DNA of 64,000 nt from Pseudomonadota bacterium (lineage in GTDB: Bacteria > Pseudomonadota > Alphaproteobacteria > Acetobacterales > Acetobacteraceae), in assembly GCA_021809435.1 (NCBI GenBank), contig JAKBAD010000006.1, positions 1 through 64,000 of the forward strand, read 5' to 3'. A model generated the notes under the pieces. The model worked only from the letters and a program-made list of their open reading frames with translations. It had not been told where the DNA came from and ran no database searches. Below, in pieces: positions 25,689 to 34,084 of the stretch (position 1 is the first letter of the stretch; every line of letters begins with the position of its first letter). Made by a program: the position numbers and the translations under genes.

Positions 25689-26963
25689 ATGAATAATAAA
25701 TCCTGGGTCGGGGGAGCAAACTCCCCCGATACCGAGTTTCCGATCCAAAATCTGCCTTATGGCGTGTTCAGCCAGGCAGGAGCGGAAGCCCGCTGCGGTG
25801 TGGCCATTGGCGATTTTGTCGCTGATCTGGCGGTGCTGGAACGCGCGGGGCTGATAGAAATCTCGGGCTTCGCGGCCCCTGTGCTCAACCCGTTCATGGC
25901 GCGGGGTTCCGTTGCCTGGGCGGCGATGCGCGCGCGGCTCACGGCGCTGTTTGCCGAGGGTGGCGACGCGGCGCTGCGCGATGATTCTGAGCTGCGCGCC
26001 GCCGTGCTCATCTCGCGCGCGGAGGTGCAGATGCACATGCCGTTTGCCGTTGCGGGTTACACCGATTTCTATGCCGGGCGACATCATGCCGAGAATGTCG
26101 GCACAATGTTCCGTGGTGCCGAGAACGCTCTGCCGCCGAACTGGCTGAGCATCCCCATTGGCTATAATGGCCGCGCGTCCACGGTGGTGGTGAGTGGCAC
26201 GCCCATTCGCCGTCCGCTCGGGCAGATTAAGCCGCCGGAAGCTGAGTTGCCGATGTTTTCACCTACCAAACGGTTGGATATCGAACTGGAATTTGGCGCG
26301 GTGCTGGGGCAGGGGAGCGAGATGGGCGTGCCGCTCACCGTTGCCGAGGCCGATGAGCTGATTTTTGGCTACGTGCTGCTCAATGACTGGTCGGCCCGCG
26401 ATATTCAAGCTTGGGAATACCAGCCGCTGGGGCCGTTTCAGGCAAAGGTGTTTGCTAGCTCCATCAGCCCGTGGGTGGTTACCAAGGCGGCGCTGGAGCC
26501 GTTTCGGGTGAGCGCGCCCAAGCGTGCCCGCCCGCTGCTGCCCTATCTGCGCGAACCGGGGCCGATGCTCTACGATATTCAGCTTGAAGTGCGGATGCGC
26601 GCGGCGGGTCAGGGGCATGATACAGTGATCTCACGCACCAATACGCGGGAGCTTTATTATTCCGCCGCCCAGCAGCTCACGCATCATGCCATTGGCGGCT
26701 GTAAAATGAGCGTGGGCGATTTGCTCGGCTCTGGCACCATCTCGGGCCCCGAGAAGGCCAGTCGCGGCTCGCTGCTTGAACTCACCTGGGGGGGCAAGGA
26801 GCCGCTGATGCTCGATGGTGGCGTCGAGCGCCGCTTTATCGAGGATGGCGACACGCTCACCCTTTCTGGCTTTGCCCAAGGTGAGGGTTATCGCATTGGC
26901 TTTGGTGAGTGTGTGGGCACTATTTTGCCCGCCCCCGCCCTGAGGCCGGAGTGGGCGGAGTGA
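25689..26963 (+). CDS. fahA: Fumarylacetoacetase
   Basis: This 424-residue full-length FAH has the N-terminal SH3-like domain (to about residue 115) and the catalytic domain with HHAENVGTMFRG, DIELEFGAVLG (metal ligands) and LLNDWSARDIQAWEYQPLGPF. Its length and two-domain layout distinguish it from the short fumarylpyruvate hydrolases of the gentisate route. It splits fumarylacetoacetate to fumarate and acetoacetate. GGGGAG lies before the ATG. Confidence 0.92.
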   Translation: MNNKSWVGGANSPDTEFPIQNLPYGVFSQAGAEARCGVAIGDFVADLAVLERAGLIEISGFAAPVLNPFMARGSVAWAAMRARLTALFAEGGDAALRDDSELRAAVLISRAEVQMHMPFAVAGYTDFYAGRHHAENVGTMFRGAENALPPNWLSIPIGYNGRASTVVVSGTPIRRPLGQIKPPEAELPMFSPTKRLDIELEFGAVLGQGSEMGVPLTVAEADELIFGYVLLNDWSARDIQAWEYQPLGPFQAKVFASSISPWVVTKAALEPFRVSAPKRARPLLPYLREPGPMLYDIQLEVRMRAAGQGHDTVISRTNTRELYYSAAQQLTHHAIGGCKMSVGDLLGSGTISGPEKASRGSLLELTWGGKEPLMLDGGVERRFIEDGDTLTLSGFAQGEGYRIGFGECVGTILPAPALRPEWAE

Positions 26964-27607
26964 GCGTGCAACTTTACTCCTACTACCGCTCCTCGGCGGC
27001 CTACCGGGTGCGTATCGCGCTCAACCTTAAGGGCGTCGGCGCGGAGATTGTGCCGGTGCATCTGCGCCGTGGTGAGCAGCGGGGCGATGCCTACCGTGCC
27101 CTCAACCCCGCGGGGCTGGTTCCCTGGTTCATTGATGGCACCGTGGCGCTCGCCCAGTCGCTGGCCATCATTGAATATCTGGAAGACGCGCACCCCATGC
27201 CAGCCCTGTTGCCGGCGGGGCTGGCTAATCGCGCCTATGCCAGGGAAATCGCCCATATCATCGCCTGCGACATCCACCCCATTGGTAATCTGCGCGTTCT
27301 AGACAAACTTTCTACTGATTATGGCGCCACGCCTGATGCCCGGGCTGCCTGGAATCGCCATTGGATGGCAGCGGGGTTTGGGGCCATTGAGACGCGGTTG
27401 AGGCAAACGGCGGGCATGTTCGCCGTGGGGGATGCCCCAAGCCTCGCCGATATCTGCATTGTGCCGCAGCTTTACAATGCGAGGCGCTTTGGGCTCGATC
27501 TCGCTCCCTATCCCCGCCTTGTTGCGGTGGATGCGGCCGCGCGCGCGTTGCCGGCTTTTATCGCCGCTGCCCCCCAAAACCAACCTGATTTTGAAGAAGG
27601 ACCATGA
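26960..27607 (+). CDS. maiA: Maleylacetoacetate isomerase
   Basis: This 215-residue zeta-class glutathione transferase has the signature YYRSSAAYRVRIALNLKG at the N-terminus and the C-terminal domain segment DAPSLADICIVPQLYNARRFGLDL. It isomerises maleylacetoacetate to fumarylacetoacetate with glutathione. The GTG start is inside the fahA stop. A second GTG two codons later is possible. The next gene overlaps its stop by ATGA. Confidence 0.9.
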   Translation: MSVQLYSYYRSSAAYRVRIALNLKGVGAEIVPVHLRRGEQRGDAYRALNPAGLVPWFIDGTVALAQSLAIIEYLEDAHPMPALLPAGLANRAYAREIAHIIACDIHPIGNLRVLDKLSTDYGATPDARAAWNRHWMAAGFGAIETRLRQTAGMFAVGDAPSLADICIVPQLYNARRFGLDLAPYPRLVAVDAAARALPAFIAAAPQNQPDFEEGP

Positions 27608-28563
27608 GCATGTCGACCCCTGCCTTTGCTTCCACCGCTGATATGGCCGAGAAAAAAGTTTCGTTCACCGAGGTTGGCGCCAATCTTTATGCGTACACGG
27701 CCGAGGGCGACCCGAATACGGGCGTGATCATCGGCGATGATTCGGTGATGATTGTCGATGCCCAGGCGACGCCCGCGATGGCCGCGCGCGTGATCGAGAA
27801 AATCCGTACTGTCACGGACAAGCCGATTAAATATGTCGTGCTCTCGCATTATCATGCGGTGCGCGTTTTGGGCGCGTCAGGGTATGGCGCGTCTGAGATC
27901 ATCGCCTCGGAGAAATGCCGTGGCATGATCCAGGAGCGTGGCAATGAGGACTGGGCCTCTGAGCTTGGCCGCTTCCCTCGTCTGTTCCAGGCGGCTGAAT
28001 CGGTGCCGGGGCTGACCTGGCCGAGTGTAACCTTCAACGGTAAGATGACTGTTTATTTGGGCAAGCGCCGGGTGGAGCTGCTCCAGCTCGGCCGCGCCCA
28101 TACGGCCGGCGATATCGTCGCCTGGGTGCCTGATGCGGGCGTGATGTTCACGGGCGATATCGTCGAATATCACTCAGCCTGCTATTGCGGGGACGCGCAT
28201 TTCACCGACTGGCCCGGCACGCTCGATGCCATTGCGCGCTATAATCCCAAATCCATCGCGCCCGGCCGTGGCGATGCGCTGGTGGGGGCGGAGCAGGTGA
28301 AAGCCGCGCTCGATGCCACCAAGGATTTTGTCACCAGCACCTATAATGCGGTGGCTGAAGCCGCGGCCAAGGGAGGCAGCCTGAAAGACGCCATGGCCGC
28401 ATGCCGGGCGGCGTGTGACCACAAGTTCGGCAATTACGCGATCTACGAGCACTGCCTGCCTTTCAACGTCGCCCGCGCCTATGACGAAGCGCTCGGCATC
28501 GACACGCCGCGTATTTGGACCGCCGAGCGCGACCGCGAAATGTGGGCTGCCTTGCAGGGCTGA
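27604..28563 (+). CDS. Metallo-beta-lactamase-fold protein with altered metal motif
   Basis: This 319-residue MBL-fold protein (core about residues 20-230, then a helical tail) is translationally coupled to maiA. The usual HxHxDH motif reads His82-Tyr-His84-Ala-Val86-Arg87. The second-site Asp and His are therefore replaced, while GRAHTAGD and MFTGDIVEYHSACYCGD keep other ligand positions. It might bind one metal or be non-hydrolytic. Proteins of this kind may be regular companions of homogentisate operons, but I cannot verify that here. Function unknown, possibly a thioester or lactone hydrolase. Confidence 0.75.
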   Translation: MSMSTPAFASTADMAEKKVSFTEVGANLYAYTAEGDPNTGVIIGDDSVMIVDAQATPAMAARVIEKIRTVTDKPIKYVVLSHYHAVRVLGASGYGASEIIASEKCRGMIQERGNEDWASELGRFPRLFQAAESVPGLTWPSVTFNGKMTVYLGKRRVELLQLGRAHTAGDIVAWVPDAGVMFTGDIVEYHSACYCGDAHFTDWPGTLDAIARYNPKSIAPGRGDALVGAEQVKAALDATKDFVTSTYNAVAEAAAKGGSLKDAMAACRAACDHKFGNYAIYEHCLPFNVARAYDEALGIDTPRIWTAERDREMWAALQG

Positions 28564-28618
28564 GCTCAGCCCTGCCGATGTTTCGTCCGCCACAAAGCGC
28601 GGGCGAAACACTCTTTTT
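28554..28618 (+). terminator. Palindrome at the MBL stop plus downstream terminator
   Basis: A perfect 22-bp palindrome (28554-28575) spans the stop codon of the MBL gene. A second stem, GTTTCGTCCGC with GCGGGCGAAAC (28580-28609, one G-T pair), follows and leads into a T run at 28614-28618. This should end most transcripts before scoA. Confidence 0.7.
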
Positions 28619-28643
28619 CCCGTTATTTACTGGAGGAAATACG

Positions 28644-29354
28644 ATGGCTTCCAAGGTGTATCCAGACGCGGAAGCGGCGTTATCTGGCCTGTTGTTTGAC
28701 GGCATGACGATTGTGTCTGGTGGGTTTGGCCTGTGCGGGATCCCTGATGTACTGATCGAGGCGATCAAGCACTCTGGCGTGAAGGACCTGACAGTGATCT
28801 CCAACAATGCGGGGATTGATGGTGTTGGCCTGGGCACGCTGCTGGAAACCCGCCAGATCAAGAAGATGATCTCATCCTACGTTGGCGAGAACGCGACTTT
28901 CGCCAAGCAATATCTCTCGGGCGAGTTGGAGATCGAGTTCAACCCGCAGGGCACTTTGGCTGAGCGCATCCGCGCGGGTGGGGCGGGGATACCGGCGTTT
29001 TTCACCGCGACCGGCTACGGCACCCTAATCGCCGAGGGCAAGGAAACCCGAGAATTCAGCGGCCGTCACTACGTGATGGAGACCGGGCTGTTCGCCGACC
29101 TCGCCGTCGTACATGCCTATAAGGCTGATACTGAGGGGAACCTCGTGTTTCGCAAGACTGCGCGTAACTTCAATCCGATGATGGCAACGGCCGCCAAAAC
29201 CACAGTGGTGCAGGTTGAGCATCTGGTCGAACCCGGCGAGATTGACCCTGACCACATCCATACGCCGGGAATTTTTGTGAAGCGCATCGTCAAGCTCAAG
29301 GCGCCGGTGAAGCGGGTTGAGCAGCGCACTGTGCGCAAGAAGGAGATTGCGTAA
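28644..29354 (+). CDS. scoA: 3-oxoacid CoA-transferase subunit A
   Basis: This 236-residue CoA-transferase family I alpha subunit contains the glycine-rich [34 protein letters not shown] and [40 protein letters not shown]. It transfers CoA from succinyl-CoA to acetoacetate, the FAH product, giving acetoacetyl-CoA. The ATG at 28644 follows TGGAGG. An upstream start would cross the terminator. One base overlaps scoB. Confidence 0.92.
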   Translation: MASKVYPDAEAALSGLLFDGMTIVSGGFGLCGIPDVLIEAIKHSGVKDLTVISNNAGIDGVGLGTLLETRQIKKMISSYVGENATFAKQYLSGELEIEFNPQGTLAERIRAGGAGIPAFFTATGYGTLIAEGKETREFSGRHYVMETGLFADLAVVHAYKADTEGNLVFRKTARNFNPMMATAAKTTVVQVEHLVEPGEIDPDHIHTPGIFVKRIVKLKAPVKRVEQRTVRKKEIA

Positions 29355-29992
29355 TGCCCTGGACACGCGATGAAATGGCCGCCAAGGCCGCGGTCGAGCT
29401 GGAAGATGGCTTCTATGTCAATCTGGGTATCGGTATCCCCACCCTGGTTGCCAACCATATTCCGGCGGGTATGACGGTGCAGCTGCAGTCCGAAAACGGG
29501 ATGCTCGGTATGGGCCCCTTTCCGTTTGAGGGCGAAGAAGATGCCGATCTCATCAATGCCGGCAAGCAGACGGTGACGGAACTGCCGACCACGAGCTTTT
29601 TCTCATCGGCCGATTCATTTGCCATGATCCGTGGCGGGCACATCAATATTTCCATCCTCGGCGCGCTGCAGGTCTCCGAGGAGGGCGATCTCGCCAACTG
29701 GATGGTGCCGGGCAAGATGGTTAAAGGCATGGGCGGGGCGATGGATCTGGTGGCGGGCGTGCCGCGTGTGGTGGTGCTGATGGAGCACACCGCCAAGGGC
29801 GAGCCTAAGATTTTGAAGCACTGCACATTGCCGCTCACCGGCAAGGGGGTGGTGAGCAAGATCATCACCGATCTCGCCGTGTTCGAGGTGAACAAGGATG
29901 CCAAGCCGGGCCTCACATTGCTCGAAATGGCGCCCGGCGTCAGCCTGGATGAAATCCGCGCCCTGACCGCCGCGGATTTTGCTGTGGCGTAA
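29354..29992 (+). CDS. scoB: 3-oxoacid CoA-transferase subunit B
   Basis: This 212-residue beta subunit has the catalytic glutamate in [14 protein letters not shown] and the conserved [32 protein letters not shown]. It works as a heteromer with ScoA. The gene ends intact, but IS3-type sequence begins within a few bases of its stop, so any native downstream gene or terminator has been displaced. Confidence 0.92.
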   Translation: MPWTRDEMAAKAAVELEDGFYVNLGIGIPTLVANHIPAGMTVQLQSENGMLGMGPFPFEGEEDADLINAGKQTVTELPTTSFFSSADSFAMIRGGHINISILGALQVSEEGDLANWMVPGKMVKGMGGAMDLVAGVPRVVVLMEHTAKGEPKILKHCTLPLTGKGVVSKIITDLAVFEVNKDAKPGLTLLEMAPGVSLDEIRALTAADFAVA

Positions 29993-29994
29993 AG

Positions 29995-30660
29995 CTAAAT
30001 GGAGTAACGGGGGCTGCCACGGTCACTGTGATGGATGAGCTTGCTCCCATGCCTGGGCCTGCGCTGGTGCAAGGCTTGCTCAAGGGCATCGAGGACAAAG
30101 CTTGTGTGAGCCGTGCGGCTGACACGCCAGCCAACGATGTATCTGGCAAAAACGTCGATGATGAAGGCGACATAAACGAAGCCAGACCAGGTCGAGACAT
30201 AGGTAAAATCACTGACCCAGAGCTGGTTGGGATGCTCAGCCCGGAACTGGCGGTTGACCTTGTCCAACGGGCAGGGAGCGGCCTTGTCGCTGATCGTCAT
30301 GCGTACCACCTTGCCGCGAATAACCCCTTGTAATCCCATGGCCCACATCAACCGCTCCACGGTACAGCGGGCAACGGGCTGGCCCTCCCGGCGCAGCTGC
30401 CGCCACACTTTGCGGGCGCCGTAGACCGCGAAATTCTCACCAAAAACCCGGCCAATCTCTGACCGCAAGGTCAAATCCCGCTGCGCCCGCGCCGAGAGCC
30501 GGGACGGATCAGCCCGTTGGGCCAGATGCGCATGATAGGTGGATGGGGCAATCGGCAGAAGTTTGCAGATCGGCCTTCGCCATTGGGCTTGAACCGTTGG
30601 CGCCGCAATGGCTCAGCCCATGTGCCTCGCGGTGATCGTCGATGAAGCCGATCATGTCTT
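29995..30660 (-). pseudogene. IS3-family orfB (DDE transposase), broken
   Basis: The N-terminal piece starts MIGFIDDHREAHG at about 30660 and goes out of frame after about 15 residues. A second frame then continues through PIAPSTYHAHLAQRADPS into TLRSEIGRVFGENFAVYGARK. Catalytic aspartates are visible in WVSDFTYV and HHSDRG, but the C-terminal catalytic glutamate is deleted. Confidence 0.8.
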
Positions 30661-30713
30661 GGACCGGCGGTCGAGCTCCGCCGCCGCAAACTTGGCCCAG
30701 CGCGCCACTGGTT

Positions 30714-31016
30714 CTAGCGAAGGGCCAAGGCGCTGGCCTTGCGCAATATCTCATTGGCCTGCCGAAGCTCGCGGTTCTCCCGCTCCAAAGCCTTCAGCCG
30801 CTCCGCCACTTCCGACGGAACCCCGGGCGCACGGCCCGCCTCAATGTCCGCCCGCTTCACCCACTCCATCAGCGTGTGGGTCGAGCAGCCAATCTTGCCC
30901 GCAATCGAAGTCGCCGCAGCCCACCGGGAGGAGTGTTCACTCTCATGCTCCAATAGCATCCGAACCGCACGGGCGCGAATCTCAGGAGAAAATTTGTTCG
31001 TCGTTTTGCTCGTCAT
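30714..31016 (-). CDS. IS3-family orfA (transposase helix-turn-helix subunit)
   Basis: This 100-residue protein has [17 protein letters not shown], the helix-turn-helix around [19 protein letters not shown] and the leucine-zipper-like [24 protein letters not shown]. It is intact. The partner orfB is broken. Confidence 0.85.
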   Translation of the reverse strand: MTSKTTNKFSPEIRARAVRMLLEHESEHSSRWAAATSIAGKIGCSTHTLMEWVKRADIEAGRAPGVPSEVAERLKALERENRELRQANEILRKASALALR

Positions 31017-31067
31017 GGCTCCATCCTACTTGGGAGTTAGAGCCTCCGACAAAGCTGGGGCGGTTCA

Positions 31068-31121
31068 GGCCGCGCAAAATGCTACAAGGAGGGGATCAGC
31101 TGACGGTTACGTTCTAAACGC
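31068..31121. other. Short segment beside the IS3 end with an IS66-like terminus
   Basis: GCTGACGGTTACG at 31099-31111 is identical to the 13 bases at 121-133 that overlap the IS66 end. It may be the scar of a second IS66-type terminus. Nothing else is seen. Confidence 0.35.
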
Positions 31122-31715
31122 CTAGTACACGGCGCGCTCGTCGCCGCACGCGTGATAAGCGACGGAGAGCAGGCGCGCGTGGGAGGGGGCGACCAGGGCG
31201 ATGGTGCAAGGTTCGTGGGTGAGCAGCGCGTCGGCGAGGGCGAGTGTTTCTTGATGGTTGGCGATGCTCAGGGTGCAGGGGGTTTCGGCTAATAGCAGGT
31301 GGGTGTTGGCCGTGATCGGTACTGTATCGCCAGCGGCGAGGGTTAGGCGCCGAACCTCATGGCGCCATGCGCCCCGTCGGGTCATGGCGTTGAAGTCGTA
31401 AGAAATTCCGTGATGCGGGCGGCCATGAACAGGGAGCTCTCCGGGAAAGGAGAAGGGTGCGCTGGCGGCATCGAGCCGCACGAGCCCGGTGGGGGTTTCG
31501 AGCTCGAGAGCCGCGCCATCGAGCGCGGTTAGGGTGCGGTCTATGCCGTCGAAGTTCGAAAATGGCCCGTCGGTGCGAATTTCGGCGCGGCTGGCCCGCC
31601 AGAGAAAATCGTCGAACCCGGCGCCTGGCGGATGAACGGCATATTCCCAGGTTTGGCCGCCGCCATTGCGCCACAGAACGGGGGTGAGAGAGGCGAAGCG
31701 GATCAGGATCGGCAT
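31122..31715 (-). CDS. HutD/Ves-family protein
   Basis: This 197-residue cupin-like protein of the HutD family has LTPVLWRNGGGQTWEYAVHPPG at the start, FSNFDGIDRTLTALDGAALEL, and PFSFPGELPVHGRP. HutD occurs with histidine-utilisation genes and Ves is cold-linked in E. coli, but the biochemical role is unsettled. No hut genes are nearby, so it appears solitary. Confidence 0.75.
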   Translation of the reverse strand: MPILIRFASLTPVLWRNGGGQTWEYAVHPPGAGFDDFLWRASRAEIRTDGPFSNFDGIDRTLTALDGAALELETPTGLVRLDAASAPFSFPGELPVHGRPHHGISYDFNAMTRRGAWRHEVRRLTLAAGDTVPITANTHLLLAETPCTLSIANHQETLALADALLTHEPCTIALVAPSHARLLSVAYHACGDERAVY

Positions 31716-32077
31716 GAAAATCTTTGCCTTTGCGATTTAATGGCGCGCGCCTGTCTGGTATGGCGCTCATGGCCAGATGTTTGCGGAATCCGGCTGATCA
31801 TCTCATAGGCGATGGTGATTTTGGGCGCCATGGTAAAATTGTGGCCAGACGATTGGCCCAGCGTCATGCTGTGTGCGGCCACGCCCCCGCGTCGCGCAAC
31901 CAGGGCTTGGCTCGGTTCGAGCAACATTGCCTTCTGGGTTTGCCAAGGTCGCCAGAGCAATATTGGTTTAAATCGAATCGTCAGATACGATTTAAACCAA
32001 TGAAATTGCGCGCCAAAACATAAGTGGAGCGAGGGGAGGGAGCCTATCGCGCCCTAACCAAACGACATGCTGTTCTA
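31716..32077. other. Intergenic region upstream of hutD and downstream of nrsF
   Basis: This 360-bp gap shows no gene I can defend. A plus-strand open frame at 31724-32023 has no recognisable family or ribosome site. The notable content is the inverted repeat at 31962-32001. The hutD promoter should lie in the left part. Confidence 0.5.
31962..32001. promoter_or_regulatory. Perfect 14-bp inverted repeat
   Basis: ATTGGTTTAAATCG and its exact reverse complement flank a 12-base spacer. No T run follows in either direction, so it looks more like a protein-binding site or small mobile/repeat element than a terminator. It is about 250 bases upstream of hutD. Confidence 0.6.
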
Positions 32078-32719
32078 TCAGAGCGTGTTTAGGCCCAGTC
32101 TCGCCGCCATCGCGCCGAGCATGGTGAAGAGGGCGACGCTGCCCATCTGCCAGACCAGCACCATCATCATCGTGTCAGCCGCATGGAAGAGCGGCAACGC
32201 GCATTCGGCGGCGGCGGCGGCGGCCATGGTGCCGCACAGGCAGGCGTGAGTGGGGCGGAACTTGGCGCTGTGGCGCAGCAGCCACACCATCGCCGCGGCG
32301 GGGACGAGTGCGGTCATGGCGATGGCGGGCACGCACAGCCAGTCAGCGTGCAACACCAGCGCGGCGCCGTTGGTTTGCACCGAGAGCACGAAACATTGCC
32401 GCCCAAGCTCGGCCAGCCAGATGAGAAAGGCCGCCACGGGCATGAAGAGTTTCCATGTTGGCTGATCTGGCCGGCCGGCGCAGAAGGCGGCGTAGGCGGA
32501 AATCACCGTCGTGGCCGCGGCCAGCCCTTCGGTCAGCAGGAAGCGCGGTTGCGCCAGCAGGCCGGCAAGGTCTGGGCGTGGCCCCATCATCAGCACGACG
32601 GCCGCCAAAACCGGCAGGGTGAGCAACAGCCAGCGCGCCATCAGCGCGCCGGGGGAAGGCAGCCGGCGAACCGGCGCCGCGTCTCGCGCCAACCGCGCGA
32701 TTAAATCCTCAGTCTTCAT
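32078..32719 (-). CDS. nrsF: NrsF-type anti-sigma factor (DUF1109)
   Basis: This 213-residue inner-membrane protein has a short cytoplasmic N-terminus (MKTEDLIARLARDAAPVRRLPSP) and about six hydrophobic helices. Cysteines lie in FCAGRP, GRQCFV, WLCVPA and HACLCG. NrsF proteins hold the ECF factor SigF at the membrane and release it on metal or oxidant stress via conserved cysteines. The first codons overlap the sigF end by 11 bases, the standard pairing. Confidence 0.85.
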   Translation of the reverse strand: MKTEDLIARLARDAAPVRRLPSPGALMARWLLLTLPVLAAVVLMMGPRPDLAGLLAQPRFLLTEGLAAATTVISAYAAFCAGRPDQPTWKLFMPVAAFLIWLAELGRQCFVLSVQTNGAALVLHADWLCVPAIAMTALVPAAAMVWLLRHSAKFRPTHACLCGTMAAAAAAECALPLFHAADTMMMVLVWQMGSVALFTMLGAMAARLGLNTL

Positions 32720-33278
32720 CTGCCCCCCCTTTCAGGGCCTGCTTAAGCCGTTGCACGGCCCGAAACGATGCCACTTTCAGCGCCGCCACGCTCATCCCGG
32801 TTTCGGCAGTGGCCTCTTTAAGCGAAAGCTGGCGGATTTTGAGCAGTCCGAGAACTTGCCGGTCGCGCTCGCCCAGACTGGCCAACGCTTTTTGCAGCCC
32901 CGCCTGCTCGGCGTCATGCTCTTGTGTGCCGTGTGTCATCAAGGCGCTGGTATCGGCGGGCAGGTCTTCAAGCGCGGTTTCGCGGCCGGCGTGACGATGG
33001 CGGCGGCGGCGGAGATCGGCGCCGCGCAGTTTGAGAATGCCGAACAGAAAAGGTTGCACGGGACGCGCCGGATCGTAGAGGTGGCGATTCTGGTGCAGGG
33101 CCAGAAGCGTTTCCTGCAGCATGTCTTCAATATCGGCGGTGCTGGCGCCGGGCCAGCGCCCCCGCGCCCGGCGGCGCAGCCAGGGCAGCGCGGCCGCCAA
33201 CAGGGCGGCATAGGCGCGCTGGTCTCCGGCTTGCGCCGCCGCCAGCCAGATGCGCCAATTGGGGTCTTCCTCTGTCAT
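32709..33278 (-). CDS. sigF: ECF RNA polymerase sigma factor, SigF-like
   Basis: This 189-residue ECF sigma factor has region 2 (AYAALLAAALPWLRRRAR through DIEDMLQETLLALHQNRHLYDP) and region 4 (LASLGERDRQVLGLLKIRQLSLKEATAETGMSVAALKV). The start at 33278 (MTEEDPNW) is preferred over an open-frame ATG at 33347, which would run into the neighbouring gene. It is expected to read the four TGTAACCTT-N14-CGAAYA promoters found between 34374 and 39308. Confidence 0.88.
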   Translation of the reverse strand: MTEEDPNWRIWLAAAQAGDQRAYAALLAAALPWLRRRARGRWPGASTADIEDMLQETLLALHQNRHLYDPARPVQPFLFGILKLRGADLRRRRHRHAGRETALEDLPADTSALMTHGTQEHDAEQAGLQKALASLGERDRQVLGLLKIRQLSLKEATAETGMSVAALKVASFRAVQRLKQALKGGADED

Positions 33279-33339
33279 TTGCCCTCTCGCTGTGGGCAAC
33301 GCTACCGGGCGCGCGGCCAGATGCCAATGGGACAGGGCG

Positions 33340-33951
33340 CTACTCATCGGTCAGGGCCAGTTTGGCGCGCAGCCGGGCCAGCGTGGCCGGCAGGTTGAGG
33401 CGCGCGGTGCTGAGAATTTCAAGCCGCTCATCGGCCAGCGGGTCGGCGGGGGCGATGGCGGCGGCGTGGCGCGCCAGGCGCGCATCGCGGCGGCGCAGAA
33501 GGGCCGCGATCTCGCGCCGGTAGAGCACGAATAGCGCGCCAAGTGCCCGGTTTACGGGTTCGGGGCCTGGGGCTGCGCGCCAATTCATGCGGGGCAGTTG
33601 CGCGATCAGCGTTTCAGCCGGGGTGAACATATCTGTTGTGACCCATAAATTGGTGGTGAACAGGCGGGTTGGGCGGCCGGTTTGGTCTAGCCCGATGGCC
33701 ACGACATGGGTGAGGCCATTTTCAGAGTCGCGCAGAAAGCAGTGAATATGTCCGCTTTCCATCCGTCCGCGATGGGCATGGAAGTAATATTGCGCGTTGG
33801 TTTTTGGGTCGCGAATATCTTCGGGCGGATAATGCTCGAGCGCCAAGAAAGCGGCGCCATCGAGCAATGTGGTGACGATGTTGCGCCCTGCATTTTCCAT
33901 CTCGGCCAGGGCCGAGACCAGTTCCATCGCCGCCTGGATTGTCGCGTCCAT
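33340..33951 (-). CDS. Hypothetical protein, 203 aa
   Basis: This soluble protein has an N-terminal helical part and a central strand-rich segment, ESGHIHCFLRDSENGLTHVVAIGLDQTGRP, followed by TNLWVTTDMFTPAETLIAQLPRMNW and an arginine-rich helical tail. It may belong to an unnamed conserved family (possibly DUF6969), which I am not certain of. It is upstream of sigF on the same strand, 61 bases away, so co-transcription with sigF-nrsF is plausible. Confidence 0.6.
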   Translation of the reverse strand: MDATIQAAMELVSALAEMENAGRNIVTTLLDGAAFLALEHYPPEDIRDPKTNAQYYFHAHRGRMESGHIHCFLRDSENGLTHVVAIGLDQTGRPTRLFTTNLWVTTDMFTPAETLIAQLPRMNWRAAPGPEPVNRALGALFVLYRREIAALLRRRDARLARHAAAIAPADPLADERLEILSTARLNLPATLARLRAKLALTDE

Positions 33952-33980
33952 CAGAACAGCTCCGTGACAGCGCCAAGATC

Positions 33981-34049
33981 GCGGGGCATGGCCCCGCGCT
34001 TAGAGCAATATGCGTTTAGATTGACGCGATGGCGTCTAGATAAACGCAT
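33981..34049. promoter_or_regulatory. Two hairpins in the gap between Cys-rich peptide and 203-aa gene
   Basis: GCGGGGC-ATG-GCCCCGC (33981-33997) is a perfect short stem. ATGCGTTTA at 34010-34018 pairs with TAAACGCAT at 34041-34049 around an internal partly complementary GACGC/GCGTC. The AGAGCAATATGCGTTTAGA context resembles dispersed alphaproteobacterial palindromes. They may end the cysteine-rich peptide transcript. Confidence 0.45.
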
Positions 34050-34084
34050 GAGATTTCCAGCTAAAATATAAACTCTAAGGGACG

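Larger units (their letters stand above)
29995..31067 (-). mobile_element. Truncated, frameshifted IS3-family element
   Basis: The minus strand carries an IS3-type orfA and orfB. The left (orfA) terminus is recognisable at about 31067 as TGAACCGCCCCAGC reading on the minus strand. The other end is missing: orfB stops after HHSDRGS, beside the scoB stop. OrfB is also frameshifted near its start. With the last part of the integrase domain and one inverted repeat lost, it cannot move by itself. Confidence 0.85.

Noticed and set aside
25689-27607. Gentisate pathway (fumarylpyruvate hydrolase and maleylpyruvate isomerase)
   Set aside because: The hydrolase is a full-length two-domain fumarylacetoacetase and acetoacetate CoA-transferase genes follow.
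31724-32023. Plus-strand 99-codon open frame in the hutD upstream gap
   Set aside because: No ribosome site, no recognisable fold, and it runs through the inverted repeat.
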